From contig CAMIVR010000022.1 in NCBI GenBank assembly GCA_946402065.1, forward strand, positions 1 to 46,612: a DNA stretch of 46,612 nt. Direction: 5' to 3'. Source of the DNA: an uncultured Brevibacillus sp. GTDB taxonomy: Bacteria; Bacillota; Bacilli; Brevibacillales; Brevibacillaceae. The translations under genes were made by a program, and so were the position numbers. Below are positions 8,481 through 18,605 of the stretch, one piece after another. Within the stretch, counting starts at the first letter, position 1, and each line of letters opens with the position of its first letter. Under the pieces are notes generated by a model. It had not been told where the DNA came from. It was given only the letters and a program-made list of their open reading frames with translations, and searched no databases.

Positions 8481-8706
8481 CCCGCGATGAAATTTACGAA
8501 AGCGACCGAAACGAACAGACGTTGTATGAACGTACGGCACGTCTCATTATGAAGCACGACCTTTCCATTTCGCGACAGGCGATTGCTAAACATCTTGCTG
8601 CATTGAAAGATGCAGGGCTCGTAAAATCAGAAAAAAGGGAAAATATCGAGTGATTATCTTCAGCAACGAACCACTTATAAATTTGCTGAAAGGATGGGTA
8701 GAGTAA
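8481..8706 (+). pseudogene. ArsR-type HTH regulator, degraded and frameshifted
   Basis: One frame encodes RNEQTLYERTARLIMKHD then LSISRQAIAKHLAALKDAGL and VKSEKR, the recognition-helix region of an ArsR-type regulator. It then reaches a premature stop at 8651-8653. Restoring one G in the AAAAAAGGGAAAA run near 8637 would continue as KRGKYRVIIFSNEPLINLL up to GWVE and the stop at 8706. The N-terminal part is also eroded. Regulators of this type often sit before VOC or SRPBCC genes, which fits the VOC gene at 8886. Confidence 0.7.
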
Positions 8707-8752
8707 TTTAAACTCTGGATTTTGCAAAATTCGATTCCAATCGCTCCCGGGT

Positions 8753-8782
8753 GCAATATATAGATCTCGATTTATATATTGC
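8753..8782. repeat. AT-rich inverted repeat
   Basis: GCAATATATA (8753-8762) and TATATATTGC (8773-8782) form a perfect 10-bp inverted repeat with a 10-base centre, about 100 bp before the VOC gene. It could be an operator for the decayed regulator. Confidence 0.5.
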
Positions 8783-8885
8783 TGATTGAAAGTCGCTCTT
8801 TCTGATGAATGTATGGATTTTCTGATTGGAGCCGGATTGTTAGCAAATCACCAGCGTCGCAAATATCAAAGGAGGAAAAAACAGT

Positions 8886-9269
8886 ATGAAAATCGTTGTT
8901 ACCAGTATATTCGTACAAGATCAAGACAAGGCACTGAAGTTTTATTCAGAAAAGCTGGGGTTTGTAAAAAAGGAGGACGTTCCGGTCGGAGAATTTAGGT
9001 GGATCACGCTTGTTTCTCCCGATGATCAAGACGGTACCGAGCTTTTACTCGAACCGAATGACCATCCTGCCGCTAAAGAGTATCAAAAGAAGATATTTGC
9101 CGATGGCATCCCCGCAACAATGTTTGGCGTTGCTGATATGAATAAAGAGTATAAACGATTATTGGAAAACGGCGTGAAGTTTACTATGGAGCCGACAAAA
9201 ATGGGCGAAGTCACAATAGCTGTCTTCGACGATACATGCGGGAACCTTATTCAGATTGTGCAGAAGTAA
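8886..9269 (+). CDS. VOC-superfamily protein (glyoxalase/bleomycin-resistance fold)
   Basis: A 127-residue single-domain protein with the paired beta-alpha-beta-beta-beta units of the vicinal oxygen chelate fold: MKIVVTSIFVQDQDKALKFY and LGFVK at the start, GTELLLEP in the middle, and FDDTCGNLIQIVQ at the end, where the Glu/Asn metal-ligand region lies. The function could be metal-dependent isomerisation, dioxygenation or drug binding and cannot be assigned. The start is firm: AAAGGAGG lies 10 bases before the ATG. It follows a decayed ArsR-type regulator that probably once controlled it. Confidence 0.88.
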   Translation: MKIVVTSIFVQDQDKALKFYSEKLGFVKKEDVPVGEFRWITLVSPDDQDGTELLLEPNDHPAAKEYQKKIFADGIPATMFGVADMNKEYKRLLENGVKFTMEPTKMGEVTIAVFDDTCGNLIQIVQK

Positions 9270-9380
9270 CTTCATGGCCAGCTCTAAACGACTTTATTGG
9301 TAATTTTCGATCAGTGAAATAAAAATAAGGTTTTAGTGACTAAAGACGTAAATCGTGCGAGTGAGCACCTTCAAGAATCC

Positions 9381-9432
9381 AACACAAACAAACTCGATCA
9401 AACAAACGAACTGGAGTTTGTTTGTGTTTATT
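9381..9432. terminator. Long AT-rich hairpin after the VOC gene
   Basis: AACACAAACAAACTC (9381-9395) and GAGTTTGTTTGTGTT (9414-9428) are perfectly complementary over 15 bp and are followed by TATTTT. It probably ends VOC transcription, though the low GC content also fits a regulatory dyad for the sugar locus that begins after it. Confidence 0.6.
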
Positions 9433-9463
9433 TTAAAAACCGCAACATAAAACTCCGCTATAA

Positions 9464-9484
9464 AATTGTTTGATTTTGTTTATT
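9464..9484. promoter_or_regulatory. Candidate DeoR-family operator before the sugar locus
   Basis: Two direct TTGTTTG/TTGTTTA-like half-sites (AAATTGTTTGATTTTGTTTA) lie 50 bases before the aldolase remnant. A related arrangement, AAATTGTTTGTAATTGTTCG (11431-11450), precedes the DeoR gene. Shared half-sites near both units suggest one regulator. Confidence 0.4.
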
Positions 9485-9533
9485 ATGAAATCACAACAGA
9501 ATGCACAAAATTTTCAAACAAAGAGGTGGGATT

Positions 9534-9920
9534 ATGTCGACACAAGCCCGCTTAACCGTTTGTTTGCTTCTGATGGCAAATGCTTTGATGTGGCCATCGA
9601 CCACGGCTTCTTCAATGAATATGCTTTTCTGTCCGGAATCGAGTCGATGGAGCGGGCGGTTGCGACGATTGTTGCCGCGAATCCGGACGCAATTCAGCTG
9701 AGCCCCGGGCAGGCAAGGCTTTTGCAGCGGATGCCAGGAAGACAAAAGCCCTCGCTCGTCTTGCGGACTGATGTTGCGAATGTCTATGGTACAAAGCTGC
9801 CGCGCCACTTGTTCAGCGAGATGATCGAGCAGCCGGTGGAACAGGCGCCGGTTCTCGGTGCCGCCTGTGTCGTCGTCAACGTATTCCTCAACGATGACGT
9901 ACCGGCCGGGAGGCGAGCAG
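9534..9920 (+). pseudogene. Class I aldolase (DhnA/LacD-type), N-terminal fragment with frameshift
   Basis: The coherent frame reads SPLNRLFASDGKCFDVAIDH, then PDAIQLSPGQARLL, SLVLRTDVANVYG and AACVVVNVFL, the first half of a DhnA-type aldolase barrel. The well-placed start (AAAGAGGTGGGATT then ATG at 9534) is in another frame. Adding one base within GACACAAG at about 9540 would give M-S-T-T-S-P-L-N and join them, so a one-base loss near the start is likely. The catalytic C-terminal half is absent: the sequence passes into an oxidoreductase tail at about 9920. Not functional as it stands. Confidence 0.68.
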
Positions 9921-9924
9921 AGCT

Positions 9925-10166
9925 GGAGCATCTCCGACGTGCCGTATCAATCGGCATATCCGACGATTACCGGCAGCATTTTTGAGTTCGGTTTTTCCTA
10001 CGCGATCGTGCAGATGTGGGCAGCGTTCTGTGATGAAGTGGTGAACGTGGCAGCCATGAGCCAGCCTTTTTTCTGCGTCACACCTGAAGAAGCGGCAGAA
10101 CGCCACCGGCTGTTTACCGCTGCACTGGAATCATATGAAACGGGGGCAACAGTTGCGCTGTTGTGA
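9925..10166 (+). pseudogene. Gfo/Idh/MocA-type oxidoreductase, C-terminal fragment
   Basis: In a second frame the tail reads TITGSIFEFG, then AIVQMWAAFCDEVVN and CVTPEEAAERHRLFTAALES with final YETGATVAL. This is the usual end of a Gfo/Idh/MocA sugar oxidoreductase, where a short extended region is followed by a helix with alternating Ala and a S-x-E-T-G ending. The NAD-binding domain and most of the C-terminal domain are missing. It stops 15 bp before the sugar kinase start, so the intact gene was once in the same operon. Confidence 0.62.
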
Positions 10167-10181
10167 GAAGGAGGTACGGAG

Positions 10182-11381
10182 ATGTCGTCAAACAAGCCGG
10201 AAGCGGTCATAGCCGGACACATATGCCTTGATGTGATTCCGGCGATTCGAACGGGCAAAGCGTGGCGGCAGCTTTTCGTGCCCGGCCAGTTGACAGAAGT
10301 CGATGGCGTCACGATCACTACCGGTGGCACTGTTGCCAATACCGGAGTGGTCCTGCATCGCTTGGGCATCCGCACCAGTCTGATGGGCAAAGTAGGCGAT
10401 GACGAGTTCGGTCGATTGATCATGGACAGCTTGCGCAAAGTAGAGCCTGGTCTGACAGCCGAGATGATCGTCGCCCCAAACGAACGGAGCTCGTATACAG
10501 TCGTGCTGAGCATTCCCGGGAAGGACCGGATTTTTTTGCACTGCCCGGGTGCGAATGACACGTTTCAGGCAGCAGATATCCGGATGGAGCGGATAGCCGA
10601 AGCCAGGCTGTTTCACTTCGGCTATCCGCCGCTCATGAAGCAGATGTACCGGGATGACGGGAGTGAGCTCGTAAATTTGCTGCGGCGGGTAAAGCAGCTC
10701 GGCGTGACAACATCCATGGACATGGCGACGCTTGATCCCGATTCCGCAGCAGGCCGGGCCGACTGGGTGACGATTCTGGAGCGCGCTTTGCCGCATGTCG
10801 ATGTGTTTATGCCCAGTCTGGAAGAAACACTGTCCATGCTGAAGCATCCATATGAACAGCAATTGCGGCAAAACAGCGAACCAGGAGCTGTCCAGCCTGT
10901 GCCCGAATCCGTGCTCGGGGAGCTTGCCGACCAATTGCTCGAGATGGGATGTGCCATCGTCGCGCTGAAGCTGGGGTCATCCGGTTTGTATTTGCGTACA
11001 GGGAAACAAGCGCGTTTGGCCAGATTGGGGCCGAGGGTTGCGGCAGCGGATGACGCTTGGGCCGAGCGGGAATTGTGGGTGCCCTGCTTCAAAACAACCG
11101 TGAGGGGAACGACAGGAGCGGGAGACTGCACGATCGCCGGATTTCTCGCGGCATTGCTCAAAGGACACAGGCCGGAAGCTGCCCTGCATTGTGCCGTCGC
11201 TGCTGGGGCGTATAGTGTGGAAGCGGCTGATGCGACGAGCGGGATCGTGTCGTGGAGCGAAGTAGAACGGCGGGTGCAGGACAAAGGCGAACGCCTTGCT
11301 CTGCCGCACATGCCTGTGCACTGGAAATGGAACAACCGGCTTGACATCTGGTCCGGCCCAAGAGATGCGCTGCTCTCCTAG
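10182..11381 (+). CDS. PfkB-family carbohydrate kinase
   Basis: Phosphorylates a sugar or sugar derivative with ATP in the cytoplasm. It has the N-terminal glycine pair region TTGGTVANTGVVLHRLG, the substrate lid, and near the C-terminus the PfkB signature TTGAGDCTIAGFLAAL with the catalytic Asp in GAGD. At 399 residues it is longer than ordinary ribokinases (about 310); extra length lies between the ATP-site strand and GAGD and in a basic tail. The start is firm: AAGGAGG lies 9 bases before the ATG. Neighbours are an aldolase remnant, an oxidoreductase remnant, a DeoR regulator and a lyxose-type isomerase. This suggests an isomerase-kinase-aldolase route for a sugar; the substrate is unknown. 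Confidence 0.87.
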   Translation: MSSNKPEAVIAGHICLDVIPAIRTGKAWRQLFVPGQLTEVDGVTITTGGTVANTGVVLHRLGIRTSLMGKVGDDEFGRLIMDSLRKVEPGLTAEMIVAPNERSSYTVVLSIPGKDRIFLHCPGANDTFQAADIRMERIAEARLFHFGYPPLMKQMYRDDGSELVNLLRRVKQLGVTTSMDMATLDPDSAAGRADWVTILERALPHVDVFMPSLEETLSMLKHPYEQQLRQNSEPGAVQPVPESVLGELADQLLEMGCAIVALKLGSSGLYLRTGKQARLARLGPRVAAADDAWAERELWVPCFKTTVRGTTGAGDCTIAGFLAALLKGHRPEAALHCAVAAGAYSVEAADATSGIVSWSEVERRVQDKGERLALPHMPVHWKWNNRLDIWSGPRDALLS

Positions 11382-11522
11382 CCAGAAACAGGCATGGACT
11401 CGAAGATGACCTCATGTCAGGAATGTTTAAAATTGTTTGTAATTGTTCGATTGTTCTGTGGTATGGTTGTAAGAAAAGGCGGGAAGCTGTAGCTTGATGT
11501 TTGTCTGTCACAGGGGGATACC

Positions 11523-12920
<1,398 letters not shown>

Positions 12921-12998
12921 CAGGGGAATCATGCATGTACAGCATGAATTCCCTTTGTTTTTTAACAGGCACCCACTGAAACAAGTTTTGCAACAAGG

Positions 12999-13034
12999 AT
13001 ACGAGGTGCAGGTTTATTCTCCCGCACCTCGTAT
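12999..13034 (-). terminator. Hairpin after the glycine-zipper gene
   Basis: ATACGAGGTGC (12999-13009) and GCACCTCGTAT (13024-13034) form a perfect 11-bp stem. No T-run follows, so it is a weak or Rho-assisted terminator at best; it lies between two converging genes. Confidence 0.5.
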
Positions 13035-13066
13035 GTCCTCGCGAAAAGATGTGGCGCAAGCGTGCT

Positions 13067-13333
13067 TTATTCCGCTTCGTTCGTGGCCGCGCCATTGTGC
13101 TCGGCATCACGTGCGTTACTCGCATCGTTATCCCCTGCACCTTCACCTATCTTGTTACCCAATACGCCGCCTGCGACCGCACCTGCAACCATGCCTACCG
13201 GTCCAAAAACGGAACCTACGGCTGCACCTGCAGCAGCACCGCCAACGGTTCCTACGGCTTCGCCAGCGTCACCGCCAACTACGTCGGTCATATCAACAGC
13301 ATCGTTACGATTGTTCTTGTTGTTTTCAGCCAT
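13067..13333 (-). CDS. Small glycine-zipper protein
   Basis: 88 residues from the ATG at 13333, which has GGGAG eight bases upstream. The centre is a long glycine zipper with repeated GG.A.GAAVG and VAGAVAGGVLG patterns, able to form two tightly packed membrane helices. Both ends are hydrophilic and acidic or Asn-rich (MAENNKNNRNDAVD at the start, GDNDASNARDAEHNGAATNEAE region at the end). The upstream extension of the frame to 13492 overlaps the MerR remnant and is not supported. Similar small proteins are stress- or spore-associated in Firmicutes, but no function can be assigned. Opposite-strand frames here are shadows. Confidence 0.75.
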   Translation of the reverse strand: MAENNKNNRNDAVDMTDVVGGDAGEAVGTVGGAAAGAAVGSVFGPVGMVAGAVAGGVLGNKIGEGAGDNDASNARDAEHNGAATNEAE

Positions 13334-13469
13334 GCTTTTCACTCCCTCGGTTTGTGTGTGGGAAGCGCTGCTACTTTGCGAGTACCAGTCCCACGACATA
13401 TCTTGCCCATCAAGGCTGGAAAGAATTCCTGTCTCGCTTGACTCTCCCCTTGACTGGAACGGCTGTGAA

Positions 13470-13760
13470 GAATGCGAGGACGATATCGTCATCGAGGCGG
13501 CTCGTCCGCTGACTCATGAAATACCCAGTCATCCTCCCTTTATCGTCAAGCGATTGCCAGAAGTCCCGATGATGGCCACGCTCATTCATCTGTGCCGGAC
13601 GACGAGCCTCTGCACTGCGAGCACGGAACTGGCGTTGTGGATCGAACGGAACGGCTATCGAATGAAGGAGAATGAGCCGCGGCGGGAAATCTGCATTCCT
13701 CACGAAAAAATGGGCGAACCCGATGCGTATGTGGCCGAGGTTCAGATTGCCGTAGAAAGA
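13470..13760 (+). pseudogene. MerR-type regulator, GyrI-like effector domain only
   Basis: The frame reads DDIVIEAARPLTHEIPSHPP, then LPEVPMMATLIHLC, LALWIERNGYRMKENEPRRE and EPDAYVAEVQIAVE. This is the end of a GyrI-like small-molecule-binding domain as found at the C-terminus of MerR multidrug regulators. There is no DNA-binding head: the upstream DNA belongs to the opposite-strand glycine-zipper gene. The frame runs on into the MFS gene without a stop. Such regulators usually control an adjacent efflux gene, which fits the broken MFS gene 37 bp later. Confidence 0.7.
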
Positions 13761-13796
13761 GCTTCAGGACCAACTCAGAGCAGAGGAGAATCAATC

Positions 13797-14208
13797 GTGA
13801 CGAAACAACAAAAGCTGCTGGTATTCAATTTTTTTCTCTTGACGTTCGTCCTGGGAACGAGTGAATTCGTCATCGTCGGGCTGCTGAATGACATGTCTGC
13901 CGACTTGGATATCGCCATTTCAACAGCAGGCGGACTGGTATCGGTCTTTGCCATCGCTTTTGCCGTGGGCACCTGGCCTTCTGGTTTACCGCTACATTGG
14001 GAATCGTTTCTCTGATCCACCCGTATCCGTAAACGTCGGAATTGCGTTAGGATCGGCTCTTGGGGGATTTATCTCGACGCACATGACACTGATCGATGTG
14101 GCTTGGTTCGGCGGGATCGTGGCGGTCGCTGCATCGTTGTTGGCTTTCATCAGCTACGGTTTAGACCGAAAAGCTATGGTAATCAAGGAGCGGAAGCCGC
14201 CTGCGTAG
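13797..14208 (+). pseudogene. MFS transporter with two internal deletions
   Basis: Three separate pieces of one MFS protein lie in order. TM1-2 starts at a GTG at 13797 with GAGGAG upstream: LLVFNFFLLTFVLGTSEFVI, then ISTAGGLVSVFAIAFAVGT. A short TM6-like piece follows in another frame (LAFWFTATLGIVSLI, 13973-14017). TM11-12 is in a third frame (VNVGIALGSALGGFISTHMT, then GLDRKAMV, from about 14022). About 250 residues are missing. The product would not transport. Confidence 0.75.
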
Positions 14209-14436
14209 TCAGTGAGATTCCGGAATACGCTTTGCGGCAGATCGTTTTAAGCCAAACGGGTTACTCATCTGATTTTCCTCGGCTGGTAAAAGGGGAAATG
14301 CGGGAACAGGGCGAACTACTATCGAATCGCTGCATAAAGGAGGGGAACGGCAACGAGAATCAGCCACAAGGCATTTCCATCGCTATTTTCTGTGGACACA
14401 CGCTAGAAAATACACATGGATGGAGATGAACAACAC

Positions 14437-15261
14437 ATGATAACGGAACTTCACGGAATGGAAAACTTTGCAAAAATCATTCCGCTCTTACAGGGCAACA
14501 CCAATGTCGTGATCGAAAGTGTCTTGAAAGGGTGTACCCGTGGCAAGGTGTTTGTCAATGATACGGGATCACCTGCGAATGCATTGGTTTGGGCACAGAA
14601 TGAAATGTTTTATTTGATCGGTGCACACAATGTGCATTTTTACAGCGAGCTGGAGGCGTACATGTTGGATACAATCAAGCCGCTGGCATTGCAAATAGGT
14701 GAGGATACGTTAAACCTGGAGATTTTGTCGCCGACCGAGATCCCCATTAACCGGTTTTTCAGCAATCACCTGTTCACGGGAAAAAGAGTTCCCTTTGCAT
14801 TCAATCGAGAACGATATGCCGAGGCGCGTGGAGGCGTGTCCCCGAACCTTCCTTCTGCGTATACTTTGGCAGAAATAGACGAAGCCGCGCTAGCTTTCGA
14901 TCACTGCGGGCGAATCAGGGAGGAGATCGGGAAGTTTTGGCGTTGTCCCGAAGACTTTTTGCAGACCGGAATAGGCTACTGCGTCTTCTATGAAGGGGAA
15001 GCGGTCGCGACCTGTCTCTCTGTTGCATGCAATGGGGAGGAACACGAAATCGGCATCAATACCGACGCTGCCCATCGCGGCAAAGGCTTGGCCACTGCGA
15101 TGGCACAGCGGTTTATCGATATGTGCCTGCGCAGAGGGGAACATCCGCATTGGACGACGGAGGACTTTCGTCTCGATTCGATCGCCATCGCGAAGAAAGT
15201 GGGATTCGAACAGCTTCCGGATTACCCTGTGTACTATCGGGCATTTGCCGATTTTGCATGA
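14437..15261 (+). CDS. GNAT-family N-acetyltransferase
   Basis: 274 residues from the ATG at 14437, chosen because GGAG lies 11 bases upstream; the frame begins at 14416 without such a site. The C-terminal half carries the acetyl-CoA-binding core: CVFYEGEAVATCLSVAC, EIGINTDAAHRGKGLATAMA with the R-G-K-G-L pyrophosphate loop, and the late SIAIAKKVGFEQL. The N-terminal half is a second, degenerate GNAT-like unit, as in the two-domain GNAT_acetyltr_2 group. The substrate is unknown. Upstream DNA (14209-14436) holds no recognisable gene. Confidence 0.85.
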   Translation: MITELHGMENFAKIIPLLQGNTNVVIESVLKGCTRGKVFVNDTGSPANALVWAQNEMFYLIGAHNVHFYSELEAYMLDTIKPLALQIGEDTLNLEILSPTEIPINRFFSNHLFTGKRVPFAFNRERYAEARGGVSPNLPSAYTLAEIDEAALAFDHCGRIREEIGKFWRCPEDFLQTGIGYCVFYEGEAVATCLSVACNGEEHEIGINTDAAHRGKGLATAMAQRFIDMCLRRGEHPHWTTEDFRLDSIAIAKKVGFEQLPDYPVYYRAFADFA

Positions 15262-15376
15262 GGAGTAAATCTTTGTTCCACATCCAGCCTGCCGCCTTTG
15301 ATCACCCGATCCGCAGCGGATTTGGTTTGAATTGGTCACCAAATCGTTCGCGTCAGTAGTCGCTATGCATGTGGAA

Positions 15377-15410
15377 GAAGCCGATTTTCTGCTCAGAGAA
15401 AATCGGCTTC
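15377..15410. terminator. Hairpin between converging genes
   Basis: GAAGCCGATTTTCT (15377-15390) pairs perfectly with AGAAAATCGGCTTC (15397-15410). The plus strand shows no T-run after it; its position between the GNAT gene and the opposing MFS remnant suggests a terminator. Confidence 0.55.
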
Positions 15411-15428
15411 TCGATGTGTATGCAGGCG

Positions 15429-16111
15429 CTACGGGTTACTTTTCAGGCAAGGTTGCCTTGTATCCTTCCTGACAATCGCTGTACTGACTAGGACCATACT
15501 GATCGCCAATCCGAGAAAAAACAGCGGCATCGTAACTAACGATTCATTGTGCAGATAACTCATGCCACTCGTCACCAGACTGACGATGACGTAGTACCCC
15601 AGTCCAAAAACGGCACCCGCCGTACCGAGCACGTCATGGTAGTGGATCAGCGCCAGGCTCAAGCAGTTCGGGAGCGCCATCCCGATCCCCAGCAAAAGGA
15701 TAAAGAGGCATGCGACCATGAAAGCCAAAGAAAGAACGGTGGGGCTTATACCATAAAGCGCGAGTCCCGTGAGGCATGCAGCCCCTACAGCCGTTACGAT
15801 CAATCCCGACAGGATGATAATCGGCGCGGAAACGCGGGTGAGCAGTTTTTTCGACAGCATCGCACCGAATATGGAAGCCGAATGCCCAGACTCTCCCGTC
15901 AGTGATCAGACGCCTCATGACAGCATATGTGCGAATGCTTGCGGCAGTGGACACTTTCGTTTCAGGCCGTCAGTTGGATCGTGTTGCCACTGGCATACAG
16001 CTGATTGGCAATATATAGTAATGAAGGTGTATAAATCGTTTCACTGATTTGTGGGAACCCCACAAGGATGATGAACAGCAGCAACGATGGTGTTGAGATT
16101 TTTCTTTTCAC
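15429..16111 (-). pseudogene. Bcr/CflA-type MFS drug transporter, reduced to fragments
   Basis: On the minus strand a GTG at 16111 with AGGGGG upstream begins VKRKISTPSLLLFIILVGFP, then QISETIYTPSLLYIANQL and NTIQLTA, followed by a stop at 15964. A middle piece (about 15954-15865) reads TYAVMRRLITDGRVWAFG in another frame. The last third (15860-15429) is an uninterrupted 143-codon frame from LSKKLLTRVSAPIIILSGL to HYHDVLGTAGAVFGLGYYV, the usual C-terminal half of Bcr/CflA transporters. Roughly half of the 400-residue protein is missing. Confidence 0.75.
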
Positions 16112-16359
16112 AGCTAATGCCCCCTATAATTGTTAAAAATCTCAAGTAGCCGGAAAAGAAATTACGGAATAGAGGGCTTGCATTTGATCAATCTGGAAAA
16201 TGAGAGCATTGCGTTTTCACCTGTATTCTTATAGGGGGAAAATGTATTGAGCCATTATAACAGGATTTCAAGATTCTGACCATATTGGCGAACATTGCCG
16301 GCGAAAAATGACCAAAATCGACAAGAGATTGGTGATATATTTTTGAAAAAGTTCTATGA

Positions 16360-16368
16360 TGGTATACA
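16360..16368 (+). promoter_or_regulatory. Extended -10 promoter of the HK-RR-SBP operon
   Basis: TG-G-TATACA fits an extended -10 element about 70 bases before the kinase start. TTTTTG 17 bases upstream is a poor -35. Confidence 0.4.
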
Positions 16369-16437
16369 AGAAATCCAGTTCATAGCGTCTTGTTCGAGGA
16401 GCGACAGACAGGATTGAACACACAGGGTGAGACGTAG

Positions 16438-18600
16438 ATGAAAATACAGCGCTCTCTATTGCATTCGGTCGTTTCCAGCATTACGAAAAAGTATATTTTG
16501 ATTTATTGCCTCATTTTGGTTATTCCTATCGTTCTGTTCTATCAAATGATCATCAGCTATTCCCATCGTATTCTGGAGACGAACATCATTCGCCACAATG
16601 CCTTGAGTGTGGATGACCTGGTGAAGCGACTCAACACGGAAGTCGGGAACATCGTCCTGCAATTGCAGCTTGTCAGCAATGACGCACAGGAAGAAACTGA
16701 TCTCGAGACGATGTACAAGGATTCGCGTGAAATCATCTCCCGCAGCTCCATCGTTCATTCCATTTACTTCCTGGATGACCAAAGCCGGATTCGCTTTGAA
16801 GTGCCGTTCATGCAAAGCGCCGACAAACAGCCCTATGTGTATCCGATGTTTGATGAAGCGCGCTGGACGTTGAACTACACGGTGTCGGACGTCGTGCCAA
16901 ACGTCCGCGATGAGCCGACAATTACGGTCGCGGTCCCCGTCGATCGTGCGAATAACAAGTTTGTCGGCATGCTCGTCGCCGAACTGAGCCGTGAATACCT
17001 GTCAGAAATTTTAAAAATTCATAGTTTGGCGAGCGGAGGATTCGGCTATATTGTCGATAGGCGAGGAGTGGTCATCGCTTCGACAGATCCGCTTGAATGG
17101 AACAAAGATTATTCCAGTTTTACTAGTGTGAGACACTGGCTTACGGACGCCTACGGTTCTGATAGGGAAGCGTACCACGGCGAAGCAAGTATTTTATCCT
17201 ACCAAATGATGAAGGACGGATGGGGGATCGTGGTTGGCGTACCGGAGCGGATCGCCTTCGCTTCCGTTTCCCGGCTGTCGGACATTTTGACGCTGAGCTT
17301 CATCGCGATCTTGCTGTTATCGCTTTTCCTCATTGGCGTGGGGATACGGTATCTGCTCGCTCCTGTCGTCCGGCTCACCCAATTGGCGCAGAACTTTACG
17401 GTCGAAGCGTCCCTGCAGGAAATTTCACGACTCAAACGATATCATTCAGCAGATGAGCTGGGATTGTTGATGAGAACGTTCATTCGCGTCGGGGTCAGCA
17501 ATCTGGAGAAGCAGCACATGCTCGTCGAAAAGGAGCAGTACTTGCGCAATGTGCTCGAAGGCATCCCGTTTGCCATCGTGACGTTGGACAACAATGGCGT
17601 GGTCACCTACTTCAACCGTCAGTTTGAAACATTGACGGGGATGCAAGCCCGCCACGCACTCGGGCAGAGCTGGGACGAGCTGCCGATGAACCAGACGCAG
17701 GAGGAGCGCATTGCGATCGATCTCGCTTCCACTGAACCGCTGAACGAATCCGAGCGCTATATGGTGGATTCGACCGGCGAAAAGCATGTCATCAAAGTGA
17801 TCGTCACCCGGTTTTTCCACGAACAGGGAGACGTTGCCGGAATCCTCGTCGTCATGCACGATGTTTCTCGGCAAAAACTGCTGGAAGCTCACGCGAAACA
17901 AAGAGAGCGGCTGGCGTCGATCGGTCAGATCACAACCGGTATTGCTCACGAACTCAAAAATCCCTTGGCGATTCTTTCCGGTGCGGCTGAATTATTGAAA
18001 GAAGAAGTGCAGGAGAAACAGCAGGTCGACGAAATGATGCGCGAGCTTGTCCATGACATTTCGCAAGTAGTCATACGGATGAACGGAATTGCCAACGATT
18101 TTCTCGCATTCGCGAAAAGCAAAAAAGATGAGCGTGAGCCTGTCTATCTGGACAAGCTGCTCGACAAGGTCTTGCATCTGTTGCGGATCAAGCTGAATGA
18201 ATGCCGGATCCAGGTGGTCAAAGAGGTGCATACAGAGCTTCCCCCGATCAGCGGGAAAAACGACAAGCTCATGCTGGTTTTCCTCAATCTCGTGCTCAAC
18301 AGCATCGATGCGATGCAAGGTGGCGGAACGCTGACGATCCAATTCGAACAACACGTTCAAGAGAACAACGAGTGGCTGGCCGTAGCGATCCGGGATACGG
18401 GGATCGGCATTCCGGACAAGCAGTTGGACTGGTTGTTCAATCCGTTCTTTTCCACAAAGGAAACCGGCTCCGGCCTCGGTCTGACGATCGCACGCGATAT
18501 CGTCAGCGAGCACGACGGAGTGATGTCGATCGACAGCAAGGAGGCGGAAGGAACGGTCGTATGGTGCAAATTTCGTAAAGAACAGTCATGGGGGGGTTAA
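16438..18600 (+). CDS. Cache-PAS sensor histidine kinase (AtoS/NtrB-like)
   Basis: 720-residue membrane kinase paired with the sigma54 regulator that follows. Order: TM1 (about residues 18-38), extracellular double-Cache domain to about 270, TM2 (about 280-305), HAMP-like linker, PAS (about 375-480, GIPFAIVTLDNNGVVTYFNR), HisKA with phospho-acceptor H504 in GIAHELKNPLAIL, and HATPase (N-box LVLNSIDAM, DTGIGIP, FSTKETGSGLGL). GGGTGAG precedes the ATG. It overlaps no upstream gene and is the first of three. The downstream substrate-binding lipoprotein in the same operon may present the ligand to its Cache domain; that is an inference. Confidence 0.92.
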   Translation: MKIQRSLLHSVVSSITKKYILIYCLILVIPIVLFYQMIISYSHRILETNIIRHNALSVDDLVKRLNTEVGNIVLQLQLVSNDAQEETDLETMYKDSREIISRSSIVHSIYFLDDQSRIRFEVPFMQSADKQPYVYPMFDEARWTLNYTVSDVVPNVRDEPTITVAVPVDRANNKFVGMLVAELSREYLSEILKIHSLASGGFGYIVDRRGVVIASTDPLEWNKDYSSFTSVRHWLTDAYGSDREAYHGEASILSYQMMKDGWGIVVGVPERIAFASVSRLSDILTLSFIAILLLSLFLIGVGIRYLLAPVVRLTQLAQNFTVEASLQEISRLKRYHSADELGLLMRTFIRVGVSNLEKQHMLVEKEQYLRNVLEGIPFAIVTLDNNGVVTYFNRQFETLTGMQARHALGQSWDELPMNQTQEERIAIDLASTEPLNESERYMVDSTGEKHVIKVIVTRFFHEQGDVAGILVVMHDVSRQKLLEAHAKQRERLASIGQITTGIAHELKNPLAILSGAAELLKEEVQEKQQVDEMMRELVHDISQVVIRMNGIANDFLAFAKSKKDEREPVYLDKLLDKVLHLLRIKLNECRIQVVKEVHTELPPISGKNDKLMLVFLNLVLNSIDAMQGGGTLTIQFEQHVQENNEWLAVAIRDTGIGIPDKQLDWLFNPFFSTKETGSGLGLTIARDIVSEHDGVMSIDSKEAEGTVVWCKFRKEQSWGG

Positions 18601-18605
18601 CAATC

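Noticed and set aside
13062..14015. One 317-codon plus-strand frame as a single gene
   Set aside because: It is an accidental join of antisense to the glycine-zipper gene, a MerR domain remnant and an MFS start.
14209..14436. Possible gene reading IPEYALRQIVLSQTGY
   Set aside because: Short, no start signal, no family recognised; left as unassigned DNA.
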